A stretch of DNA of 64,000 nucleotides from assembly GCF_009857595.1 (NCBI RefSeq), contig NZ_WWCU01000017.1, forward strand, positions 62,001 to 126,000. The letters run 5' to 3'. The notes beneath the pieces were generated by a model that saw only the letters and a program-made list of their open reading frames with translations, ran no database searches and was not told the origin of the DNA. Within the stretch, counting starts at the first letter, position 1. Each line of letters begins with the position of its first letter. Below are positions 44,409 to 52,941 of the stretch, in pieces. A program made the translations under genes and the position numbers. The stretch comes from Pseudoduganella aquatica (GTDB lineage Bacteria > Pseudomonadota > Gammaproteobacteria > Burkholderiales > Burkholderiaceae_D).

Positions 44409-45311
44409 ATGGAGTCAGCGCTGGACAGCGTCACAGGCGAGGTTGTCGAGGCCGAGCAGCTCTGGCTGCTCGACCAGGTGGACAGGGAGAGTTACGCGTG
44501 CCGGGGCTGCGGCGTAAAGGTGCTCCCGGCATCCTACAGGCCAACGAATCTGGTTCGGCCGTACTTCACCGTGGGAAGCGCCGGTGCGCACCGTCCCGGA
44601 TGCGATGTGGATGGCGAGCAGCGTCTGGTTCAGCGTGGCCGCCAGCAGCGGGTAACAACCTCGCACGATGGATTTCCGGTCCCATATCCTTCCAGGCTGG
44701 TGCTGAATGATCGTCGCGAAATAGCGGACAGGGCAACCGATGCCTCGCGCGAAGGACGGCGCGATGCGCCGGTACCGCCTTCGCACAGCGCGCCGGGCAT
44801 GCCGCGCAATCGCACGGTCGGGACCATTCGCCAGATATGCCGGACCTTCATCAATTTCCCTTACGATCGCGACCTGGGACTGAGCTTGCCTGGCGTTGAA
44901 GCCGACAAGTACTATGCCGCGTTCAAGAAGCTGAAGTGGGATGACATGCTGCGCTATCCCGAGCCAAGGATCTTTTACGCGGCGCTGCGCTGGGCGAAAC
45001 CGGTTGAGGGCGACGCCTACATGGAAATCGGATTGGATGCCGGTCAGCGCGAAGGCGGAAAGTTGCTCGTCGGGCACCGGGTGCGCATCGAATGGGCTGG
45101 CTGGAGCGACGCCAGGAAGAACGCTGTGCGCAAGGAGATCGAAGCGGCCCGCGAGGAAGCCAAGCAGGCGTTCGAGGCTGGCCAGAAGCAGAAGAAGGCC
45201 TTCGTGTTCTTCCTTGACGATCAGGACGGGGCCGATGCTGCTCTGTTTCGCGTGCTCGACCACCGGCTGATCTGCTGCATTGTGGACGAGATCAGCTATC
45301 CGAAATTCTGA
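44409..45311 (+). CDS. CoiA-like zinc-binding protein, unknown
   Basis: A 300-residue protein. Residues 31-65 carry a zinc-site pattern Cys31-x2-Cys34 and His61-x3-Cys65 within YACRGCGVKVLPAS and RPYFTVGSAGAHRPGC, similar in layout to CoiA-like competence and DNA-repair nuclease proteins. The rest has no recognised domain, and its C-terminal part is rich in Lys/Glu helices (EIEAAREEAKQAFEAGQKQKK). It runs after the membrane protein gene in the same direction. The role is unknown. Confidence 0.45.
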   Translation: MESALDSVTGEVVEAEQLWLLDQVDRESYACRGCGVKVLPASYRPTNLVRPYFTVGSAGAHRPGCDVDGEQRLVQRGRQQRVTTSHDGFPVPYPSRLVLNDRREIADRATDASREGRRDAPVPPSHSAPGMPRNRTVGTIRQICRTFINFPYDRDLGLSLPGVEADKYYAAFKKLKWDDMLRYPEPRIFYAALRWAKPVEGDAYMEIGLDAGQREGGKLLVGHRVRIEWAGWSDARKNAVRKEIEAAREEAKQAFEAGQKQKKAFVFFLDDQDGADAALFRVLDHRLICCIVDEISYPKF

Positions 45312-45640
45312 TTGGCGAACTGCCTTGCAGGCTGATCCTGATTATTCTGTTCGGAGGCCCACAATACAGCCCGTTCCTTCCCAAAAGTCACTTGGCTGAT
45401 CTGGTCGGGGATCGGGATGTAGAGTTCAAAGAGTCCACTCTTGCCGGGACGGACGGCCAGCGCCATTGATACGAGTATGTGTACGGCATGCTTTTCATGA
45501 TGCAGGTCAATGTGATCGGCGACAACCGAGCTATGCATGATCAGGCCCTTGATCCACAAGAGACGCGTTCCGTTCAGGTTCACTTCGGCGATATTGTGGA
45601 AGTGAACATCGGCGGATTCGGCAAAACGAATATGGCTCAT
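45296..45640 (-). CDS. Unknown protein, convergent with the CoiA-like gene
   Basis: A 114-residue protein with no family recognised. A good AAAGGAG lies before the ATG at 45640. It contains a repeated-like histidine pattern (VHFHNI and VADHIDLHHEKHAV) and a beta-rich middle (GLFELYIPIPDQISQVTFG). Its end overlaps the end of the preceding gene by 16 bases. It follows the trb cluster in the same direction. Confidence 0.5.
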   Translation of the reverse strand: MSHIRFAESADVHFHNIAEVNLNGTRLLWIKGLIMHSSVVADHIDLHHEKHAVHILVSMALAVRPGKSGLFELYIPIPDQISQVTFGKERAVLWASEQNNQDQPARQFANQNFG

Positions 45641-45672
45641 GACGATTCTCCTTTCGCTTTTAGTATAGTTCT

Positions 45673-46200
45673 CTAGTGGCGGCGCGGATGCCGTTTTCGC
45701 GGAGAGTCCGGTTTGCTCGACTTGTTGGAGGCCCCGGTAGGTCGGTTTTTCTGCTTCGTCTCCGGCGCGCTTTTGGGCGCGGATCTGGCAGGCCTATCCA
45801 GGATGTTTGCCTCGGCAATTGACCGCACGAGCCGCCCAGGATTGCTAACTAGCGCGGTCTGATGTGCCAAGGTTTCGCCGGTAACGTATTCCCATGCCTC
45901 GGCTGCGAAGGTGGAGCATGGCCTCAGCAGTGTCCATGCTTGCTCGCCTCGCCCTCTGTAATCCTGAATGAATTCGAATAGCCGTCGCTCTTGTTGAAGG
46001 TCGACGATGCGGCTACGTGTGGCATGTGGCTGGAACTCAGCCTCTGCGTTCTCCAGCAGGCCGTTGCCTTGGCCGGTGGGATTGTTGCCCCATGTTCCGA
46101 ATGTGACCGGCTTGCCATCGATGGGACAATACTCTATCCAGCTGTGCCCGAGGCGGCCCGCCTCAGCGGCACGCGAATGGATTTTGAGTATGCCTGTCAT
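45673..46200 (-). CDS. Putative cysteine-peptidase-like protein next to trbN
   Basis: A 175-residue protein with His19 (LGHSWIEYCPIDG, then FGTWGNNPTG) and Cys95 (LRPCSTFAAEAWEYVTGETLAHQ), and then the SNPGRLVRSIAEA block. The His-before-Cys order is reminiscent of permuted papain-like amidases such as DUF4105-type proteins. A proline/lysine-rich C-terminal tail follows. It begins four bases after trbN ends, so it is probably co-transcribed and may help the transglycosylase open the cell wall. Tentative. Confidence 0.4.
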   Translation of the reverse strand: MTGILKIHSRAAEAGRLGHSWIEYCPIDGKPVTFGTWGNNPTGQGNGLLENAEAEFQPHATRSRIVDLQQERRLFEFIQDYRGRGEQAWTLLRPCSTFAAEAWEYVTGETLAHQTALVSNPGRLVRSIAEANILDRPARSAPKSAPETKQKNRPTGASNKSSKPDSPRKRHPRRH

Positions 46201-46204
46201 GACG

Positions 46205-46765
46205 TCAGCGTGCAGGGATAGCGACGATAGCGCGAGGCACGTAGCCGGGCCGCGCCACGGTTTGTTGCGGCAGTTGCGCCGAATGGCCTGGTGTCGCGAA
46301 TGAAGTCAGCCGTTGCGTGGGCACGTATCCGCAGGAGCCTGCCGTGCAGCGCTCCAGCCGTTCAGCCCAGCGTGCGGACTTCGTTATCAGGGCCTGGCGG
46401 TAGCGGACATTATGGATGGGCGTGCGCGAATGATAGTTCGCAGCTTTGGTCCACAAGTCGCCTTGATCTTTTTGTATGTGCCGTCGCAAGCGCCATGCCG
46501 CCAACTCGTAGGCATAGCAGCCGGGCGCGGCCACCGCCTGCGGCGTGATTCCGTATTTGCCAAGCGTGGCCAGATAGGCGGTGTTGAACTGCATGGAGCC
46601 TACATCGCTTGTGCCGTTGCGGTTTTTAACCCACAGCCCCGGCGAGCCTGCCTCGCTTTCGGCGACCGCCAGCATGATATTGGCGGGAATGCCGTAGCGG
46701 GCGGCCGCCGCAATGCTGCAGGACACGCTGTCGTGAAGCTGAGGTGGAAAGTCGGCGGGGGGCAT
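46205..46765 (-). CDS. trbN: TrbN-like lytic transglycosylase
   Basis: A 186-residue protein with a lysozyme-like fold: GIPANIMLAVAESEAG includes the catalytic glutamate, followed by GSMQFNTAYLATLGKYG (the GxMQ substrate loop) and AANYHSRTP. It matches TrbN/VirB1-type transglycosylases that open peptidoglycan for the conjugation channel. No clear signal peptide is seen. It follows trbL by 21 bases. The trbM gene of RK2 is missing here. Confidence 0.82.
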   Translation of the reverse strand: MPPADFPPQLHDSVSCSIAAAARYGIPANIMLAVAESEAGSPGLWVKNRNGTSDVGSMQFNTAYLATLGKYGITPQAVAAPGCYAYELAAWRLRRHIQKDQGDLWTKAANYHSRTPIHNVRYRQALITKSARWAERLERCTAGSCGYVPTQRLTSFATPGHSAQLPQQTVARPGYVPRAIVAIPAR

Positions 46766-46786
46766 GGCTTCGCCTTGGTTTGGTGC

Positions 46787-48343
46787 CTACTTTTTTGGCG
46801 GTTCAGAGTCGTCGCCATCTTTCTTGTCACGGTCGCGGAACGCGGCAACTTCCGCTTTCGGATCGAAGTCGCCTTGCTTGCCAGCCGAGAGAGAGTTCCC
46901 ACCGCCGTCAGCTTTGTCCCCGTCGATGCTAGCGCGAATGGTACTCGCGAGCCTACCGCCGACCGTATTGGCGATACGATCATTCATCGATTCCTTTGCC
47001 ATTTGAGCGATGCCACCGATCAAGCTGCTGGCGGCACCAGCAGCAACTCTGGCTGCTTTCGCACCAGGGCTGCTGGTAGCACGTGACGATGTGCTGGCAT
47101 GACTTTTAGTACTTCCGGTACCGCCTGCGGCGCTCTGGCCAGAAGACGTACTGCCAGACTGTGACTCGCCTTGGCTGGATGCATTTCCTGACGCACTTGT
47201 GGCGCCGCCAGATGAATCGCCACCCATAGCTTGGGCAAAGGAGCTTTCGCCGGTGCCGCCGCCTTGGGATTTACTACTCGACTCACCAGGCATGAAGTCG
47301 CTGGCTGATCCGCCGGAGTCGCTTTCCGCTGCACTTCCCTTTGCCACCGCTGCCATTAACGCTTGCGCCCCGCCTGCGACGTTCGCTGCGGCACCGCCAA
47401 TAGCCGCTCCAACTGCGGAGATGGCTGCTCCCGCCATCGAAGCGGCAGCTAGTGCTGATCCAGCGTTGTATCCGCTACCTAGCGCGCCTGCTCCGCCGCC
47501 TGTAGCCAGTCCTGCGACCAAGCCAGGGAGCTTGTTGATCAGTGAGAGCATCACTACCACGACGACCATGACGGCAACCATCTCGGTCAGTTTTAGACCC
47601 GAACTCATCCGCAAGTAAAAGGTGTCGATGAATGTCTTTCCTACGCCGACCAGAAGTATCATGACCAAGAGCTGTGCGCCCACCGCGAGAACCGTTTTGA
47701 AGTAGCTTATGGCCATGTCCGACGTCCACCGCGATCCCCCGAAGCCAAGGAAAAAGATGCCGGCATAGGCAAGAATCCACGCGCTGATCAGCACGATGAG
47801 GATATTGACGGCCATCAGAGCTAGTGCAAGCAATATGATCAAGCTAATCAGGACGCCCACTAGGCTGGTAAACGGAGACCAGAACGATGAGTTCGCGACT
47901 ACCTTGGCAAAGATTGAGAACCCTATGTCAACGATGCTGCTGGGGGACGGGAGAGGATAGCCAAAGGCATGGGTGCCTGCGCTTGCGCTCCCACCGATTG
48001 ATCGCATGGAGTCAATTATCGCAATAGCGATAGCTGGACCGTTGTCGAGCAGCCACCAATAAAAGCCAGTGAAAATCGTAAATCTGATGAACTCGGCGAA
48101 AAATTCCGCGACGTCAGCGCTCCGTAAAACCATCATGCCGAAAGTCCATACCATGCTGATCAAAGCCAACGTCCAAAACAGGCGCGTTGCATGCGCTTTG
48201 ATTACGACCGCCCATGCAGTCGCTGCGGTCGCATAGACGTCGTAGACGTTGTCCAGAATGTCGTTTGTTTCGATTGTCGCGTGGGCTGCAAGCGGGATTA
48301 GCATAAGAAGCAACAGTGCGACACGAGTGAGGAGCTTATTCAT
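46787..48343 (-). CDS. trbL: TrbL, polytopic T4SS protein (VirB6-like)
   Basis: A 518-residue inner membrane protein. A signal-like N-terminus (MNKLLTRVALLLLMLIPLAAHA) and about six helices (to about residue 265) are followed by a long Gly/Ser/Ala-rich hydrophilic tail (about 300-518). This is the TrbL/VirB6 layout in P-type systems. The ATG at 48343 follows the trbK stop; an ATG at 48355 overlaps that stop and is possible. Confidence 0.92.
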   Translation of the reverse strand: MNKLLTRVALLLLMLIPLAAHATIETNDILDNVYDVYATAATAWAVVIKAHATRLFWTLALISMVWTFGMMVLRSADVAEFFAEFIRFTIFTGFYWWLLDNGPAIAIAIIDSMRSIGGSASAGTHAFGYPLPSPSSIVDIGFSIFAKVVANSSFWSPFTSLVGVLISLIILLALALMAVNILIVLISAWILAYAGIFFLGFGGSRWTSDMAISYFKTVLAVGAQLLVMILLVGVGKTFIDTFYLRMSSGLKLTEMVAVMVVVVVMLSLINKLPGLVAGLATGGGAGALGSGYNAGSALAAASMAGAAISAVGAAIGGAAANVAGGAQALMAAVAKGSAAESDSGGSASDFMPGESSSKSQGGGTGESSFAQAMGGDSSGGATSASGNASSQGESQSGSTSSGQSAAGGTGSTKSHASTSSRATSSPGAKAARVAAGAASSLIGGIAQMAKESMNDRIANTVGGRLASTIRASIDGDKADGGGNSLSAGKQGDFDPKAEVAAFRDRDKKDGDDSEPPKK

Positions 48344-48348
48344 GGCTG

Positions 48349-48573
48349 CTACCATCCCCTCGGTTTGCTGGGCTTATAGGTGCTCATTCTCGCGCAGAGG
48401 TCGATGAACTTATTTCTGGCCTCCTTGTCACGAATCAGCTCCACTCTTCCAGGCTCGCAGTTCGCAGCATTGACTTCGGGAAGTGGCTGCGATGACTCAT
48501 GGTTGCTGCAGCCCGGCACCGCCAACGTGGCTGCTAGGATAGAAATTGCTGTCAATAGATGTCTTGATGGCAT
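48349..48573 (-). CDS. trbK: TrbK-like entry exclusion lipoprotein
   Basis: A 74-residue lipoprotein with a signal peptide ending AVPGC (lipobox) and a short mature part (NCEPGRVELIRDKEARNKFIDLC). It matches TrbK of IncP plasmids, which stops transfer into a cell that already has the element. The ATG at 48573 has AGGAGG upstream. It lies between trbJ and trbL as in RK2. Confidence 0.85.
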   Translation of the reverse strand: MPSRHLLTAISILAATLAVPGCSNHESSQPLPEVNAANCEPGRVELIRDKEARNKFIDLCARMSTYKPSKPRGW

Positions 48574-48583
48574 GATCGGCCTC

Positions 48584-49348
48584 CTACCACCCGCGCGCAC
48601 GGGAGGCTCTATAGGTGCTCTGTAGGACGACAGAATCAGATGCGCGTGCTAAAGCCTCGCGGTCGGCGAGCGCTTGGTACCTGGTAGCGATGATGTTCTG
48701 TTGTGCGATTAGAAGGGCTCGGATCTGCAGCAACTGGTTCGCTTGTTGGCTTGCTAGTTGATTGGCAAAGCCGAGGGCCTGCATCTGACCGCTGGCGCCC
48801 TGTGCGCCCGATTGCAGCCGCTGCAACTGGCGCGCGTCCAGTTCCATAGCCTCCTGTTGTTTGTCGAGCGCCATGAGAAGAGCGTCGTTCGCTTTTTTCT
48901 GAGCTTCTGAGGCTAAGTCTTGAGATTGCCCAAGCGCTGCCCAGTCGCGGTCAGAGCACCCGCGTGACGTGAAACACGGCGAGCTTCGGTAGCCGGCGGT
49001 ATCCTTGAATTTCCCAAGGTAGGCATTGATGCTGCCGAGCCTGCTTTTGTAATACTGCAAGGTGTCGATGGCCGTGCGGAGATCGTTCATAGTCCTGGTG
49101 GCCATGTCCCAAATGTACATCGGCGGCGCCAACGTGTTGCGCAGCATGTTCTGATACTGCTCCAGCTGAGTCTTGTATTGCTGGATCTGCTTCAATGTGT
49201 GCGCGACGTTTTCAAGCGCCGTCACCATGTTTTGCGACAGGTTCGCGCCGTCAATGACCGGCAGGCCGCCGCCGGCGGACGGGCCGGGAACGAGTGCTGC
49301 GACAAGCGCGAGTGCGGGCACAAGTACCCTGATGTTGAAATTCTTCAT
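48584..49348 (-). CDS. trbJ: TrbJ, periplasmic T4SS protein (VirB5-like)
   Basis: A 254-residue protein with a signal peptide and a mostly helical mature part (GANLSQNMVTALENVAHTLKQIQQYKTQLEQYQNMLRN), the TrbJ/VirB5 type that helps pilus tip formation. The ATG at 49348 has AAGGAGG eight bases upstream. It lies between trbI and trbK. Confidence 0.92.
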   Translation of the reverse strand: MKNFNIRVLVPALALVAALVPGPSAGGGLPVIDGANLSQNMVTALENVAHTLKQIQQYKTQLEQYQNMLRNTLAPPMYIWDMATRTMNDLRTAIDTLQYYKSRLGSINAYLGKFKDTAGYRSSPCFTSRGCSDRDWAALGQSQDLASEAQKKANDALLMALDKQQEAMELDARQLQRLQSGAQGASGQMQALGFANQLASQQANQLLQIRALLIAQQNIIATRYQALADREALARASDSVVLQSTYRASRARGW

Positions 49349-49371
49349 GATGCATACCTCCTTCAAGAAAT

Positions 49372-50769
49372 CTAATAGTCGAAGGCCCTGTAGGGCTTCG
49401 AGAAGGTCAAATCCTTGGTGACGACCACGTTGAACCGGTAGCCGGGCCGGATTTCCAGCGTTGGCGAGATCCCCATGTTCCGGGCGATCATCTGCGCGGT
49501 GACGTGGCCCAGCTGCTGGCCCAGTGCCTCGCTCATTGCGCTGCGCGCGGTCTGGCGGCTCCCGTAAAGCGACTCGGGCTGGCTAAGCGCGATCCCCGCC
49601 GTGACGCCGGACATCAGCAGCGCCGAGCCGAATAGCCGGAAATAGTGGTTGTTGACCTTGTCGTGGAATCCGGCGTACCCGGCGCTGTCGGCTCCAGGCA
49701 TGGCGCCAATGTCGAGCGCTTTACCGTCCGGGAAAATAATGCGCTGCCACGCGATCAAGACCCTCGCTTGGCCGTAAGCGATGTCGCTAGAATACTGGCC
49801 GACAAGGCGCGAGCCTTGCGGTATCAATGTCCATTTGCCAGTGGCGGTGTCGAACACGTCCTGACTGACCTGACCAATGACTTGCCCCGGCAGATCTGAG
49901 TTGATGCCGGAGATGAGGATGGCGGGGAGAACGAATCCTGCGCGCAGCTCATACGGAGAGCGGGGCGCTAGAACCTGCTGGTCGAGGCGCCAGCGGTCCT
50001 GCTGCGCGCTGCCGTCGAACTGCCCGTAGCTCTTGCCCGGGGATGCTGCCGGTTGCAGGCCCTGCGCCGCCTGGGCCTGTTCTGGCCCGCCAGCAGAGGC
50101 AGTCGCGGCCCCCATCACGCCAGCTTGCTGGAGCTGTTGCAGGCGCGCCTGGAACATGGCAGTCGGATCGTCCGTGTTCTGCATGTCGATCTGTTGCTGC
50201 GCGGCGGCGATGCGCGTGATGGCTTCCTCTCTCGAAAGCGGAGCATCGACCTTTTGCAATCCAGCGGGCGCCGACCCTGAGCTGCGCGGCGCGGCCGCCT
50301 GTACGTTGGTGCGCGCCTTGATCGCTTCTTCAAGCATGTGCATCTTCTCCATGGCTATCCGCACACGCGGATCCTGATCCTGCTGCGGCGCCGATGGCGT
50401 GGCCGTTGAAGGCGGGACCGGCGGCGCTTCGAGCGTGTCGGGACGCACTACGGTGATGGCAGGGGAGTCGATAGGAACGTCCGGCGCCACCAGCGGTGCT
50501 GCTTTCGCGGCAGGGATAATGCCGTCCTTTTGCGGACCTGCCAGTTCGGTCGCGAACATGCTGGTGCTAGTGGTGTTGGTGTCTTTGACTTCGGGCGGCC
50601 GACGCTGCTTCTCCGCGCGATCAGCGGCCACCAGCGCCATGATCAGCAGGAACGCGGCCATCAAGCCGCAGAGGATGTAGATCGGCAGATTGTTAACCCT
50701 GCGCACGCCGCTCTTGCCGGTAGGCGTGCCGGGGGAGGCGTCCGGGGACATGTCTAAGGACTGGCTCAT
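49372..50769 (-). CDS. trbI: TrbI, VirB10-like channel protein
   Basis: A 465-residue protein with one N-terminal membrane helix (LPIYILCGLMAAFLLIMALVA), a proline-rich stretch and a C-terminal VirB10 domain (GSRLVGQYSSDIAYGQARVLIAWQRIIFPDGKALDIG, then GVTAGIAL and the PGYRFNVVVTKDL end). It spans the envelope and links inner and outer parts of the channel. The ATG at 50769 has AAGGAG eight bases upstream. Confidence 0.95.
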   Translation of the reverse strand: MSQSLDMSPDASPGTPTGKSGVRRVNNLPIYILCGLMAAFLLIMALVAADRAEKQRRPPEVKDTNTTSTSMFATELAGPQKDGIIPAAKAAPLVAPDVPIDSPAITVVRPDTLEAPPVPPSTATPSAPQQDQDPRVRIAMEKMHMLEEAIKARTNVQAAAPRSSGSAPAGLQKVDAPLSREEAITRIAAAQQQIDMQNTDDPTAMFQARLQQLQQAGVMGAATASAGGPEQAQAAQGLQPAASPGKSYGQFDGSAQQDRWRLDQQVLAPRSPYELRAGFVLPAILISGINSDLPGQVIGQVSQDVFDTATGKWTLIPQGSRLVGQYSSDIAYGQARVLIAWQRIIFPDGKALDIGAMPGADSAGYAGFHDKVNNHYFRLFGSALLMSGVTAGIALSQPESLYGSRQTARSAMSEALGQQLGHVTAQMIARNMGISPTLEIRPGYRFNVVVTKDLTFSKPYRAFDY

Positions 50770-50774
50770 GACGG

Positions 50775-51266
50775 CTACTCCTTGCGCACCCACGCACCGG
50801 CCGGGTGGACAGCTTCGCTTTGCGGTACGTAGGCGCGGGTCATGGTCTGGCTGCCCAAGACCAGCGTAACTCGGTATAGCTTCGGCGACGTGATGGAGTC
50901 CAGCACATAGTTGAACGGAATGCTGGCGCTTGCGCCCGAGGCTGAGGCCGCAGGTGCTGCATGGCTCTCGGCGGCAGCAGGTCCGACTGCTGGTGGCACT
51001 TCCCGCAGGGCGTATCCCTGGCTCCGTAGCGTTTCCACCAGTTGCTTGCCAAATCCATCCGGCGCCGACTGCCTGAGATCCAATCTGGTGCTGGCTGGTG
51101 GGTACAGCAGTTGTAGCTGACGCGCCGCATCGTCGGCCAGCTGCTTCTCATGCGCAGCCAGCGCGCTTGGGATGAAGTTGCCGTAGCCGCCGCTCGTGCT
51201 GGTGCTTGCGGAGCCGCAACCCGTGAGGAAAGACAGGATGCCGATCAGGGAGAGCAGGGCGCGCAT
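50775..51266 (-). CDS. trbH: TrbH-like lipoprotein (VirB7-like)
   Basis: A 163-residue lipoprotein with signal MRALLSLIGILSFLTGC (lipobox LTGC). An ATG at 51272 overlaps the trbG stop, but the ATG at 51266 has better spacing from GGGAG. The size and place between trbG and trbI match TrbH of IncP plasmids. It probably anchors or stabilises the outer-membrane part of the channel. Confidence 0.88.
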   Translation of the reverse strand: MRALLSLIGILSFLTGCGSASTSTSGGYGNFIPSALAAHEKQLADDAARQLQLLYPPASTRLDLRQSAPDGFGKQLVETLRSQGYALREVPPAVGPAAAESHAAPAASASGASASIPFNYVLDSITSPKLYRVTLVLGSQTMTRAYVPQSEAVHPAGAWVRKE

Positions 51267-51268
51267 AA

Positions 51269-52165
51269 TCATTTCTCCCGCGTGATCGTGATGCGGTCCT
51301 GGTTGCTGCCGACGCCCGCCACCAGCAACGCCTTGTCGAACACGGTGTCCACGATATAGCGATCCCCTTGGACACGGTAGTTCACCATCACCATCTCGGC
51401 ATCGGTGAACCAGCCGCCGTCCTTGCGCACGACCAGCAGCGTTGGCGCCTCGGTCTGTGCCATGGCGGCGGGCATCTGGATAATGGTCTTGGTCCCGTTG
51501 TTGTAGACCCGAATGGGCTTCCATGCCGCATTTCCCGCGACTTCATAGCTGAAATTCAGGTCGCCCAGGTACTCGCCCGTTTGCGGAATTGTGCGTTCCT
51601 GCTTTTCTTTAACCTCGCGGGTTTTGATGGTATTCCACTTGGCGAGTGCGTCTTCGGTATAGGTGAAGGCGACACGGGACATGAACTCAGTGCGGTGGGA
51701 GCGCAGCCGAAAGTGGTAGGTCCTGCGATTCGTCGTGACGATCAGCGAAGTTTCGAGGCCGATGTCCATCGGCTTGATGATTAGGTGCTGCACCTCCGTT
51801 GCGCTGCTGCCGGTGATGGCCGGTTCCACAACCCAGCGGACAGTGTCGCCAAGGTGAATCGAATTTACCAGCTCCCCGGCCTGCAACTCCACGTCGCAGA
51901 CCTGCAGCACGGCGCAGACGATGCTGGGCTGCTGCGCACCGAACAGATAGCGGATGGTTCCATCGGTGCCGACCACCGGCTGCATGCCGGAGGGACTGGC
52001 ATTGCGCCACTGCTGCGACACCGCCAGCGCGTCTCGCTCCTGCTGCGTCAGCGTCAGGTTCTTGCCGGAGAAGTACAGATCGGCGAGCTTCTTGTCCGCC
52101 GGCTGCGCTGCCGCCGCCATCGCACACGTAAGCAAGGCCAGGGACACAGCGAATCGAGTTTTCAT
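51269..52165 (-). CDS. trbG: TrbG, VirB9-like outer-membrane channel protein
   Basis: A 298-residue protein with a signal peptide (MKTRFAVSLALLTCAMAAAAQ) and a VirB9-type beta-rich core: YLFGAQQPSIVCAVLQVCDVELQAGE, GDTVRWVVEPA, HLIIKPMDIGLETSLIVTT and the C-terminal VRKDGGWFTDAEMVMVNYRV. It belongs to the channel's outer-membrane core. The ATG at 52165 has AAGGAG eight bases upstream. Confidence 0.95.
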   Translation of the reverse strand: MKTRFAVSLALLTCAMAAAAQPADKKLADLYFSGKNLTLTQQERDALAVSQQWRNASPSGMQPVVGTDGTIRYLFGAQQPSIVCAVLQVCDVELQAGELVNSIHLGDTVRWVVEPAITGSSATEVQHLIIKPMDIGLETSLIVTTNRRTYHFRLRSHRTEFMSRVAFTYTEDALAKWNTIKTREVKEKQERTIPQTGEYLGDLNFSYEVAGNAAWKPIRVYNNGTKTIIQMPAAMAQTEAPTLLVVRKDGGWFTDAEMVMVNYRVQGDRYIVDTVFDKALLVAGVGSNQDRITITREK

Positions 52166-52176
52166 GTTCAATCTCC

Positions 52177-52941
52177 TTACAACTGCTTCGCCCACGAGTA
52201 ATCGCGGACGTAGATGCTGAGCGGATTGTTGCGTAGCTGTTCTTCGGTGGTCTGAGGCGTGGTTGGCACCGTGTACACAGTAAGCAGCGCGCGCATGCGG
52301 AAGGGTTTTCCTTTCAGCGCACCCTGGCGGTCGCGCACTGTCTCGATCCAATCGACCTGCCAGGTATCAGCGGTCTGCGGAATCACTGAGGCGATTTCGG
52401 TGTTGACGGTTTCGTTGGCCGCGCGCTTGAAAGGGCTGCTGTCTTCGGTGCCGTTCAGCCACTCGTTGGTCTTGGCCGTGGCAGGGTCTTTCGCCGAGAG
52501 CATGGAGTAGATCCGGAAGACGGCCTTGCGTTGAAGCGAAATGTCTGGCGTGACCAGTCGCATGTCGCTGATAAAGGACGCGACAGCCGCATGCACGACG
52601 CGTTCGTTTAAGGCTGGCGCCTGCTGCGCCGGCGCCACGGCAGCGGGTTGTCCCAGCTTGTCCACTTCAACCACATAGGGAACAAATTTTGACTGGCTGC
52701 CGATATGGACAACACCGCCTACGCTTGCAAGGGCGATCAACAAAGACAGGACGGCCAGGAGCTGCCAGTTCCGGCGCGACGCGATGACGGCGCCGACATG
52801 GTCGTTCCAAGTACGCCGTGCAGACAGGAAGGGATTTTCGTTCTCGCCCTTCCGGCGCCCGCCATCCAGAAAAGACGCGGCACTTTCCTGGCTTACATCG
52901 TCTTTGTCTTTACTTAGCTTGAGTTTTGAAAACAGGTTCAT
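52177..52941 (-). CDS. trbF: TrbF, VirB8-like inner-membrane protein
   Basis: A 254-residue protein with a short cytosolic start, one membrane helix (NWQLLAVLSLLIALASVGGVV) and a periplasmic VirB8-type domain (KFVPYVVEVDKLGQ, then AVFRIYSMLSAKDPATAKTNEWL and YVRDYSW). It is a core inner-membrane piece of the channel. The ATG overlaps the trbE stop (ATGA). Confidence 0.95.
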   Translation of the reverse strand: MNLFSKLKLSKDKDDVSQESAASFLDGGRRKGENENPFLSARRTWNDHVGAVIASRRNWQLLAVLSLLIALASVGGVVHIGSQSKFVPYVVEVDKLGQPAAVAPAQQAPALNERVVHAAVASFISDMRLVTPDISLQRKAVFRIYSMLSAKDPATAKTNEWLNGTEDSSPFKRAANETVNTEIASVIPQTADTWQVDWIETVRDRQGALKGKPFRMRALLTVYTVPTTPQTTEEQLRNNPLSIYVRDYSWAKQL

